Assembly (NCBI GenBank): GCA_002205965.3
Contig: NADL03000697.1
Span: 372,001-436,000, forward strand
Origin: Kappaphycus alvarezii
Lineage: Eukaryota; Rhodophyta; Florideophyceae; Gigartinales; Solieriaceae
Reading direction: 5' to 3'
Length of the DNA: 64,000 nt
The position numbers and the translations under genes were made by a program. The notes under the pieces were generated by a model. The model searched no databases, was not told the DNA's origin, and saw only the letters and a program-made list of their open reading frames with translations. Shown here in pieces: positions 23,657-32,755 of this stretch (position 1 is its first letter; each line of letters begins with the position of its first letter).

Positions 23657-23819
23657 GGCCTCCCTTCAACCTTCTGGTAGATTGGAGTGCTATCTACAGT
23701 TTTCGACGCATTGCACGGTTTCAGCATTGGCTTGACAACGATAAGATATCTACGCCCCGGTACAAATTTACTGGATACCAGCCCACATATATACCACAGT
23801 AAATTAACCCCCCATTTAC
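23657..23819 (-). repeat. family D dispersed repeat
   Basis: Near-full copy on the minus strand, from GTAAATGGGGGGTTAATTTAC at 23819 down to GAAGGGAGGCC at 23657. It shows the terminal hairpin and the same open frame (SSKFVPGRRYLIVVKP) as the copies at 7.8 and 48.6 kb. Confidence 0.82.
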
Positions 23820-24334
23820 CTTTGCTATAGTGACACTTTTTAGCCGGTAACCGAACCGTGCTGTACACAACCATGGGAGTCCATCATACGAGCTTGCAAG
23901 GCTCTAAAATGTAGGGACAGCCAATGATCCTCCCTAGTCAACACCCTGTGCTTCAAAAAATAGGTAGGCACCCATTCAAACGTTTATGAAGCAGCAGGAC
24001 GGGTGCCTTAGCCTCTTCAAATATAATTAGGGGTAAGGAAGCAGCTTTCCACCAGTTTCCCTGGTTCTTTCAGTTACATCCTAGCTACTAACTTCGCTGA
24101 TTCATCTCAATGTTTTCACATATATTGAATTGATCTAACAGTTAACAGATCAAAATATAGGGAAATGGATGCAGCAGCAGAAGACTGGCAGAAAGTATGA
24201 AACTATGGCATTATTCTCATCGGAAGCGAAACTTAAGAACTATGTGCGCATGAATGTAGAAGCGAATGAACCCTAGCTGCGAATCATCTCTTTATTCGCT
24301 GATTATGATGCCTCTCTGCGACTGCATTACCTTG
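23820..24334. other. spacer
   Basis: Nothing recognised in about 500 bp of AT-rich sequence. Confidence 0.4.
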
Positions 24335-24440
24335 ACCCAGCTTTTTAGGGTAATTTAAGAGGTATTACTTGGTACTCTGTAAGATATTCCGGGCCACAAC
24401 CGACCATATCTTTTATATATGAAATTAACCTACATTTACC
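24335..24440 (+). mobile_element. 5'-truncated LINE 3' end (tail B)
   Basis: The plus strand reads CCAGCTTTTTAGGGTAATTT, then ATATTCCGGGCCACAACCGA and CCATATCTTTTATATATGAA, ending in TACATTTACCCCC. It is the plus-oriented equivalent of the insertion at 56501-56629. The stop codon of the LINE ORF lies inside CTTTTTAGGG. Confidence 0.75.
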
Positions 24441-24672
24441 CCCACGACGAATAATACTAAATTATAGGTAAGTCAAATTTTTTCTTTACCGAGAACATTA
24501 AACCTAAAGAGAATAGGATAGAGCCAGACTTGCAATTAAGGATGGAAGACCTCCTGAATAATTGGATGGGTTTCTACTCTTAGGGTATGATGTATCAGGG
24601 ACAGTAGAATTTGATAGTTATGTACCCATCAAACAGGCAGATGACAATTATCGAGAAAAAAGGGGACAGAAT

Positions 24673-26162
24673 TGTTAGGCGCGTGCTGATATAGGAACGG
24701 ATTTTTCGTCGCCGTCATCTAAAGACTTTTGGTTTACTGTACTTCCTGTCCTTGTCCGAAATTGCTTACAGTTCCGGTCCTTCCTCGTCCTCCCTGAACC
24801 TTGGTTATCATTACCGCGGTCCTCTCCAAATTTACTTCCATTTTCAGATGTTTTTATACTGTATCTACCTCTCTGAATGAATCCCGAGTCAAGTTATTTT
24901 CCCGGTTAGTTTACCTCGTTCTCCAAATTCGCTTTTGTGAGCAAAAGCGAATAGATGCAATACTACAAAATCGCTAACAGATTTATTTTACCTATTCCTA
25001 ATCAATAAAACCTGCCCCAGGAGCCTATTTAAACCTCTTTACCCCAAGTTTCAAACGTCTCCGATCATTTTACTCATCACCCTTCTCCCTCCACACACTT
25101 AAAACACCCTCCATTGCCTCCCATTCCCCAAAGCCTACCAAGATGAACAATCTATGACCCTCGAAAGTCATTTCCAAAAATCGCCATCCCCGCGCCCTAA
25201 ACTCTATTCCCCTACTCCCTTTGGAACCTACTGACCGTGATGACTACCTGCGCCGGCAAACTAAACAGAAGGTTATTGAAGTTGTGCATCGCCATTTTAT
25301 TGAGGATGAGGCGGAGGAGGTAGGTAAGGGGCGGGAGTGGAACATCGAGGAGGGAGCTGGGGAGACCTTTTAGAAGTGGGTAGCCCATGATTAGGTCTAC
25401 AAGGTTAATAAAGGGGAGAATGGGGAGGAGGAAGAGGAGGAAGAGGAGAAAGTGGAGGATGATGAGGATGATGAGGACGAGGACGAGGTGGATGAGGGAA
25501 AAGGAGGCATGGAGAGTGTTGGAGTGGTGGAGCCTAGACTGGAGAGTATGGAACAAGTGCTGCCGACGCTGGAACCGGATGGAGAAATTTTTAGTAGTTT
25601 AGATATCTCCTAGGAGGAAAAAGAGAGCTATGAGCCGTTCGCAGATATTTGTGGTGACTGCTTGGGCAGCATGGATATTTTGGAGGAGTTGTTTGGATTT
25701 GATTCAGAGAATGGTAAATAAGAGGACCTCATTGCTTGTTAGTTTCTTTAATATCTTTGGTTTAGAGTATATAGTACATAAAAATTGTTTTATGCATTTC
25801 TTGGTTCCTTCTTTAGTTTTGTTCGGACTTTAGGGTTAGCCAAAAGTCTATATAAGCTGAGTAAACTGCTTACTCATGGAGAAGTCAAGCAAGTTGGCGG
25901 ACAACTTCAAGTCAAGTCCCGAGTATTAGGATGTTGAGAGTCAAATCCAGACCCAAGAAAATTTTTTCGTACGCTGGTCATAGAGCATCAGTGTTAAACC
26001 CTGCCCCTTCTATACTTGGTTGTAGCTCTCTCAACTCTTTTCCATACACACTCCTTTTTGTTATTTCAACTATACCACTGTAGCACTTTTGTCGCCTGCA
26101 AAACCTCCTTCTTGGGGTAGTTGGCTCTGGGTATCTCTCTTCCTGACGATTTACCCCTATCA
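24673..26162 (+). mobile_element. complete solo LTR, family C, with internal acidic ORF
   Basis: The ends are TGTTAGGCGCG and CCCCTATCA, that is TG...CA. The flanks repeat AGAAT at 24668-24672 and 26163-26167, a 5-bp target duplication. It is 1490 bp and closely related to the inverted copy at 31165-32626. Contents in order: about 350 bp of leader, a TATTTAAA-type TATA box near 25025, an acidic-protein ORF at about 25.20-25.72 kb, a second TATA box (CTATATAAGC) near 25850, then about 310 bp ending in CA. No internal pol is attached, so it reads as a solo LTR left by recombination. The ORF is interrupted a few times. Confidence 0.85.
25200..25725 (+). pseudogene. acidic protein ORF inside the family C LTR
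   Basis: The readable parts start with PTDRDDYLRRQTKQKVIEVV, a basic, probably helical stretch. A long glutamate/aspartate run follows, then LPTLEPDGEIFSSLDIS and a hydrophobic-acidic end containing DCLGSMDILEELFGFD. Such an end resembles acidic activation domains of transcription factors; this is inference from composition. The same ORF occurs in at least three other LTR copies here, which suggests that the intact ancestor encoded a product. It has its own upstream TATA-like box and lies before the LTR's second TATA box. Fossil with a few breaks; no family match known to me. Confidence 0.55.
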
Positions 26163-26167
26163 AGAAT

Positions 26168-27633
26168 CACATAGAAAAATTAGGGTACGAGAAGCAGGCG
26201 GCAAATCAACGTGGAGTGTTGGGACATGAAAATGGTGCTAGGGGCCACACATATAAGGCAGCAGACCCTTTCTTTAGCAGGTAGCAAGGTATAAAAGGAA
26301 TAGAACAGAGAAACATGTTTGCCTCAACATGAAATCTCGCTTCTGATTCTTCTTTTTATGAAGCACTGCACACAGACGGATGGTGCTACGAAGAATGAGG
26401 TACTAGCACCATTTCGGAAATCAAAAATTCTAAATTATTCAAATCCTTGAACATTGCACTTACGGGACGATCATGTGGTATGATATCAAAAACACTAATG
26501 AGACAGTTGCTAGTTATCATATCAATTGTCTATGGATCTGTCCATGGAGCGTTAAGTGCAAAAAATCTCAAGCTACTGGCCGATGCAAGCTTTTTTGTTC
26601 CAATACTACCTTCCTAAGCGCCAAAGACGCGAAGGGTGCCAGTACGGAAGAAAAAACATCAAAAACTTTTCATAATCATGAAATAACAATAATTTAGACT
26701 CCTATTTACACTCCGGAGGTTCCGGTAAGACTCCAATATATCGTGTATTTAGTTGTGAATAATGAAATGAATGCATTTCTACTCTCGAGAACATTAATGT
26801 AGTCTATGGAACTCAATCTTGACAGTCATTTTGCGCGAGTAAGACATTTGTTCGGCAATGGACACTGTTCCCAGATCACTTGGAGGCCAGATCCCTCCCT
26901 ATGTAAAAATTACTCCAGCTCTGAAAGAAATCTGTCCCATCTATTACCTGAACAGACTAGTGGAAACGGGTAACCTTTAAGTGAGAAAAGTGGTGCGGTA
27001 TTGCCAGCAAAAGGCGATGGGCACTCGGGACGCTCCAGGCTGACTACTCTTGGGAGCTGATCGAGCCCGGAACACATGAACCGAAAGAGTTTATTTCCCT
27101 CGCTGGATGACTTTATCTGAAATGCAGAGAAAAGCGGATTAGTCCTTGAGGATCTTGATGCCGCATTTTCTGTACAAATACTCTGATGTGTTGCGATTAG
27201 GGGTTCGTACGAATCCCCAGTGCACTTCAAACCCACGACAATTAATATCCAGAAAGAGACCACACCAGAGAGTATGAGACTGTGCAAATACTCTTATGAG
27301 CAGTTGACTTACTTGGATAAGAGAGTCAAAGCCCTACTTGATCTTTGTCTCATCTAAAAAACCTCAGCATTTTTGGGCATGTGGCCGCATCATAATTCCA
27401 GAAATAGTACCAGAAAATATAGTTTTTCTGTAGATTTGGGATCAGTGAACAAAATTAATTAGGCTCATGCTTGGTCAATGCCTACCTTAGAATTTGTAGC
27501 AGTAAGGGTACCAGGTATGCTATATTTTTTGACTCTCAAAATTTGCTATGAATACTGGAAACTGCTATTAGCAAAGGAGTCTCAGGAATGCCAAAGTTTT
27601 ATAACACCTGACGCCATGTAATCTCCCACAAAT
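26168..27633. other. spacer
   Basis: About 1.5 kb of AT-rich sequence with no assignable gene. The minus-strand frame at 26910-27287 (125 codons) lacks any motif I know and I do not call it. Confidence 0.4.
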
Positions 27634-27876
27634 GTGATGCATGGGCATAATAATGCCACTGCTTTCTGCCAAAGGGCGGTACAAAAGCTCTTTCAGACAG
27701 TACTAGAAATCTACTGCGTTGGCTGGACGGCATCCTACTTCATGCAAGGAGCATTAAGGGACTCGTGGACACTCATGCCACCGTTTTCCATTTCAGGACT
27801 TAAACTTCACACATGGGAGTGTCGATTAATACTCAGGGAGTTCCGTTGTTGTGGTAGGGTAATAAATGGTGGGATA
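27634..27876 (+). pseudogene. Ty3/gypsy RT scrap
   Basis: Peptides HNNATAFCQRAVQKLF, SISGLKLHTWEC and LREFRCCGRVINGG follow, in order and spacing, the RT region around and after motif B of a gypsy lineage distinct from the element at 14-21 kb. The usual pattern is QG..NATA.FQ, then GLKLHP.KC, then a CGR.I block. The piece is cut at 27877 by a family C LTR. Old, broken fossil. Confidence 0.6.
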
Positions 27877-29080
27877 TAATAGGGATCAATCGTCGGAAGA
27901 AGAGATATTTCGAACCAACTACCCCAAAAAGAAGGTGTTGCAAGCGACAAAAGTGCTACCGTGGCATAGTTAATCAAAGAAAAAGGAGTGGGTAAGGAAG
28001 ACAGTTGAAGATAGTTGAGAGGCCTACAAGCAAGTGTGGAAGGCGCAGGGTCTACTACTGGTGCTCTGTGACCAGCGTAGGAAACTGTTTCTTGATTCTG
28101 AAGTTGACTCTCAACTTCCTACTACTTGGGACTTGACTTGAAGTGGTCTGCCAACTTGCTTGACCTCCGCAAGAGAAATCAGTTTACTCAGCTTATATAG
28201 ACTTCTAGGCTAACCCTAAAGTCTCAAAGAAACATACTAAGAACCATAAAATGCATCAGATGGAATCTTGTGAACGAGAAAGAGTAACAGCAGATACTAT
28301 CAGGATAAATATCTAGATTCCTTCCAAAATATCTTAGTATTCTATATCAGAGTCAAACAGCTCCCCTAAATACTCATTTCACCCATACAGTTCCCACAAA
28401 TATCCGCGAACAGCTTATAATTCTCCATTGCCTCCTGCGAAATATCGAGACTATTGAAGATGTCCCCATCCAGTTCCAGAGTCGGGACCACCTGCTCCAT
28501 ATTTTTCGGTCCTTTCTCCACTAGTCCGGCACTTTCCATGTCTCCCTTCCCTTCATCCTCCTCATCCTCCTCTTTGCCCCTCTGTTCATATTCGTCAGAA
28601 GAGTAAGAGATCACAATTACTCCCTCAGTCTCCCATTCGTCGGTATGGGAGCCCCCACACCGTTATACACTAGTGACTCCCACAGGTCCACCAGTCCTCC
28701 TCTTCCTCCTCTTCGTCCATTTCCTCTCACTCCTCTTCTCCCTCCTCTCCCCCTCCCCCCCTCTGCCTCTTCTGCCTGTTCGAAGCAGTTACGGCGGAAA
28801 AACTCCCAAACAAGTTCCCGGTCTAGCCTTTTACAGTAATCATCGTAGTCAGTTGGACCATTTTCCATCGGGGCCAAAGCGTAGAGTGGAAGACGGCCTC
28901 GAGATTCCTTGGTGATGGTGAGGGAAGGGTGGATGGTGTTCAGGCTAAGGGCCAAAAGAAGGGGTGAGCTGATGGGGTAGTTGATGGCGGGAGGTTTCCC
29001 GAACGACGTCGATTTCGAACTTTAAATACTGCGACGTCTTCGAAAATTATGAAGACCGTGGACATGTACAGTAATGACAT
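27877..29080 (-). mobile_element. family C LTR with acidic ORF, minus strand
   Basis: The minus-strand 3' end is at 27877 (TAATAGGGATCAATCGTCGG, matching TGATAGGGGCAAATCGTCGG of the 31.2-kb copy). Reading leftward on the minus strand from about 29.03 kb there is a TATTTAAA box and the ORF start region (GPTDYDDYCKRLDRELVWEF) with an E/G/R-rich middle. Then come an acidic part (EEDEEDEGKGD), the LELDGDIFNSLDISQE block, and the second TATA box near 28195. The coding part has drifted further from the two complete copies. The far boundary near 29.1 kb and a target duplication are not resolved. Broken fossil. Confidence 0.7.
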
Positions 29081-29599
29081 CTATTAATATCACCGTGTAC
29101 TAAAATAAAAAATCAACCCATGAGTTTGCCGCACTCATCCACATTAAAAATATTTTGCAAATTCAGAAGCTGTAAAAATATCTTCCAAATTCCGATACTG
29201 TATCCAAATTTAGTCCTCTTCTAAATTTTTTTCGTATGCAAATTCTGCACACATCACAAAGCGCAACTATTTGAAATAAAATTTCATAAATTCCCGGACA
29301 GTTCAGGTCGTTCAGCGGAAGTTTGCCTCTAATCGAGCCTAAGGTTCGTAAACTATGGCCATGTGCTAGCGCCTGAGTAACTGCCAACATGAAGCTCTCG
29401 GCTTCTAGCGAAAGAATGACCTTTTTTTCAAAGCATTCAAATACCGAAACTTTTCCTAGCTTCATAAGAAGTGAACTTGCAACTCTAGCACGCAAGAATG
29501 ATGCGAATATATTGGAAATTGAGAATGAGGTTAACAACGAGTTGAGAAATGACCTAAATGTGTTCGCGAAACGTATACTCTTCCGCACACTTTCGGATC

Positions 29600-30324
29600 A
29601 GAAGCAAGTATGTTTTGGTTCTCCAAAAATTTGGAAAATCCCTCCGGTCCTTTATGGGGACCGCAGCAAATCGAAGGCTTCCTCCAAAGACTGTTCTCTC
29701 GGTGGGAATTCAAGTTTTACATCTATAGGATGATTTACACAGAATCGGCTTTACCCATGCAGACGTAAAGTCAGATAATCTGTTCAAGGCTGAGAATGAT
29801 CCGATTACAACCTATTTGATCGAGTTTGGACTTGCAAGGAGATACCTTGATGGTAAAAGAAGGCATATATCTCTGAAAAAAAGAGGGTAAATGTGTGGAG
29901 ACAGTGGATTATTGCTCAATAGACAGTCATCTTAGTGCGTCTAGGACACGGAGAAGTAACCTGGAGAGTCTGGGGTACTCCTTACTAGAGTTATCGAAAG
30001 GAACCTTGCCATGGAAAAATTTATTCAGGTCCAATTATGGAATGAACCAAAGGGTAATGGTTTGGGTGTTTTACTCCTGGAAGATATATCCGATCTATCC
30101 CATGGTTTTCCAGACAACAACAATAGACTCAAAAACGCTGTAATAATAAAAAATTGAACAAAATGATGGCCAAAGCAGATGTTCTATTGGGACTAAAATC
30201 ATTGAAAAATCTGAGTACAGAGTTTAGACTTTATTTCGAATATGTTCACGGATTGGAATTCGATGAAACCCTGAATTATGAGTGTTTAAGAGGATTATTC
30301 CGACAAAGCATCGCGAGGCTCTAG
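29600..30324 (+). pseudogene. casein kinase 1-like protein kinase pseudogene
   Basis: A host-type kinase C-lobe can be followed in pieces. Near 29735-29880: LHRIGFTHADVKSDNLF, the catalytic loop with HAD in place of HRD, then YLIEFGLARRYLDGKRRH, the DFG site as EFG. Near 29895-30050: TVDYCSIDSHLSASRTRR and NLESLGYSLLELSKGTLPW, typical of the CK1/VRK group (compare TARYASINTHLG, DDLESLGY, GSLPWQ). After a LINE tail at 30059-30139 comes KNLSTEFRLYFEYVHGLEFD and ECLRGLFR, the CK1 C-lobe end, stopping at 30322. A stop and frame change lie between the second and third blocks at about 29885. The N-lobe is only faintly traceable before 29.73 kb. Loss of the catalytic Arg and the DFG Asp agrees with a dead gene. 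CK1 is the closest fit; VRK is the alternative. Confidence 0.8.
30059..30139 (-). mobile_element. 81-bp LINE tail A inserted in the kinase pseudogene
   Basis: The insert is a 5'-truncated tail A 3' UTR with GTAAT on both sides (30054-30058 and 30140-30144). The kinase reading resumes beyond it in the C-lobe. The insertion is therefore younger than the kinase gene, and either killed it or landed in it when already dead. Confidence 0.8.
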
Positions 30325-30599
30325 ATTGTAGATAGAACCAGAAGAAAACTTTATCAAGCAGGAAATGAGGGACTTACGGCCCCCAAAATGGGAAAAATCT
30401 ATCCCAGCCAGGAGCAGTTGAGTTGTCGTCGGTTGATGGCGAAAGAAGTTCGATAGAACCACGGCTAATGAAGCAGCAGCGATAGATGCACGTTAAGAGA
30501 ATTTCTTTGGGGTTTCCTTTATTTCCAGGATATCAATTTGCAATAACCACTCAGCAGGAAAACTACCTGCAGTCAGTTCAACATATATTCCAAACAACT

Positions 30600-31164
30600 T
30601 AGAGCACTAGTGATGCTCTAACTGGATTTTTGCAAAATTTCGAATTACCAACTTCTGTTGAGGTCCAGGAAAGAACTACCTTTTCTCACAGATATTCTTC
30701 TTTTCTTATCCTCCTGAACGTTCTTTCCCGCTACTGTAAGGAAGTTGGGATCGTCGCTCTCGTAGAGCATCCGTTCCTCTACCAGGTTCCCAACTTGTCT
30801 GGGCATTCGGAGTCCCCGCGTTACGAATGGACATTTACATACCCACTGCATACGGGCTTCACAGTACCGATATCGCCGTCGACGTTACTGTTGCCCACCT
30901 ATCCGTTCGCCGCCACATTTCGCCAAGTATGGTTACCGCAGGCACTGCCGACACACCCGCAGAGCGCGAGAAACATCATCTTTACGGCACTTACTGCAAC
31001 CCAAACAATATCCTCCTCTCCCCCGTCGGGATTGATATCTATGGTGCCTTGGGCGACGACTGCAAGGGTTTTTCCGCCGCCTTGCTTCCTTCGCTGCTTC
31101 CAGTCGCGGTTCCTCCCCTCAACAGGAGTTCCGTGACTTGGTTACCCGTTTTGCGTTTAGTCTC
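30600..31164 (+). mobile_element. RLE-type LINE, C-terminal half, first part
   Basis: The plus strand carries, in alternating frames, RYCKEVGIVALVEHPFLYQV, then MDIYIPTAYGLHSTDIAVDV (restriction-like endonuclease region), GIDIYGALGDDCKGF and FRDLVTRFAFSL. These match 34.8-35.3 kb of the neighbouring copy (LYRFCKQVGITALLEQP, VDVYIPGAYGLDHRDVALDV). The ORF is frame-disrupted. At 31164 it is interrupted by a complete LTR and continues at 32632, where VMQARQVF matches GMQARQVL of the other copy. Confidence 0.8.
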
Positions 31165-32626
31165 TGATAGGGGCAAATCGTCGGGAGAATAGATACTTAT
31201 TACCAACTACCCTAAGAAGGAGGTGTTGCGAGCGACAAAAGTGCTACCGTGGTGTAGTTGAACAAACAAAAAGATTTTATATGGAGAGAGTTGAAAGGGC
31301 TACAAGCAAGTATAGAGGGGGCAGGGTCTACCACTGATGCTCTGCGACCAGCGTAGGAAAAATGTTTCTTGGGTCTGGAGTTGACTCTGATCTTCCTACT
31401 ACTCGGGACTTGACTTGAAGTTGTCTGCCAACTTGCTTGACCTCTCCTAGAGGAAGCAGTTTGCTTAGCTTATATAGACTTTTGACTACTCCTAAAGTCC
31501 GAACAAAACTGCAGAAGGTACCAGTAAATGCACAGAAACAACTTGTGTGGATGATACGCTTCAAAGAAAAGATACTTAAGAAACTAACAAGCAATGAAGT
31601 CTTCTTATTTCCCATTCTCTAAATCAAATCCAAACAACTCCTCCAAAATATCCATGCTGCCCAAGCAGTCCCCAAAAATATCTGCGAACGGCTCCTAGCT
31701 CTCTTTTTCCTCCTGGGAGATATCTAAACTACTAAAGATATCTCCATCCGGTTCCAGCGTCGGCACCACTTGTTTCATACTCTCCAGTCCAGGCCCCACC
31801 AGTCCAACACTTTCCATGCCCCCTGTTCCCTCATTCACCTCGTCCTCTTCCTCCTCTTCCTCCTCCCCATTCTCTCCGTTCTCTCCGTTATGAACCTCGT
31901 AGACAAATTCAGGGGCTACCCACTCCTCGAAGTTCTCCCCAGCTCCCTCCTTGATGTCCCACTCCCGACCCTTACCTACTTCCTCCGTCTCATCTTCAAT
32001 AAAATGGCGACGCACAACTTCAATAACCTTCTGTTTGGTTTGTCGGCGCAGGTAGTCATCACGGTCAGTAGGTCCCAAAGAGAGTAGGGGAATAGAGTTT
32101 AAGGGGCGGGGATGGCAATTTCTGGAAATGACTTTCGAGGGTCATAAATTGTTCATCTTGGTAGGCTTTGGGGAATGGGAGGCAATGGAGGGTGTTTTAT
32201 GTATGTGGGGGGAGAGAGATGATGAGCAAAATGATTGGGGACGTTTAAAACTTGGAATAAAGGGGTTTAAATAGGCTCCCGGGGCAAGTTCTATTGATTA
32301 GGAATAGGTAAAATAAATCTGTAAGCGATTTTTTAGTAGTGCATCAGCGCCCTTTTTCTCACAAAAAGCTAATTTGGAGGACGAAATAAGCTAAAGGGAA
32401 AAGAACTTGACTCGGGATTCATTCAGAGTGGTAGATACAGTATTAAAAAATCTGTAAAAATGGAGGTAAATTTGGAGAGGACCGCGGTAATGATAAGTAA
32501 GGTTCAGGGAGGACGAGGAAGGACCAGAGCTATAAGCAATTTCGGACAAGGGCAGGAAGTACAGTAAAATAAAGGTCTGTAGATGACGGCGAAAAAAAAT
32601 CCGTTCCTATCAGCACGCGTCTAACA
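31165..32626 (-). mobile_element. complete solo LTR, family C, inserted in a LINE
   Basis: The plus strand runs from TGATAGGGGC to GCGTCTAACA, so TG...CA on either strand. GTCTC is repeated at 31160-31164 and 32627-32631. It is 1462 bp. On the minus strand it contains the TATTTAAA box near 32270, the acidic ORF at about 31.63-32.12 kb (GPTDRDDYLRRQTK ... LEPDGDIFSSLDISQEE ... ILEELFGFD) and the TATATAAG box near 31470. It is inverted relative to, and highly similar to, 24673-26162. The ORF has few breaks; the copy is the better preserved of the two. Confidence 0.9.
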
Positions 32627-32631
32627 GTCTC

Positions 32632-32755
32632 CAAGTAATGCAGGCGCGACAGGTTTTCACCCGCCGCCCGCATCCGTAGTTATTTTACGAATACCCTCCT
32701 CACGCTTCTATGCAACAATTTACAAACCGGAAATACTTATCACTACTTTCCTCAA
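32632..32755 (+). mobile_element. RLE-type LINE, continuation after the LTR
   Basis: Directly after the second GTCTC, the plus strand reads VMQARQVFTRR in the frame of the LINE C-terminus seen at 35.28 kb (GMQARQVLSRL). The similarity fades within about 50-100 bp, so the extreme C-terminus and tail are degraded or lost before the next LINE copy begins. Confidence 0.55.

Noticed and set aside
25400-25520. Glutamate-rich stretch as simple low-complexity artefact
   Set aside because: The flanking non-repetitive peptide blocks are shared by four copies, so the ORF as a whole is more than a GAG/GAA microsatellite.
28645-28915. Proline/leucine-rich plus-strand frames
   Set aside because: These are the complement of the acidic/glycine-rich ORF of the minus-strand LTR.
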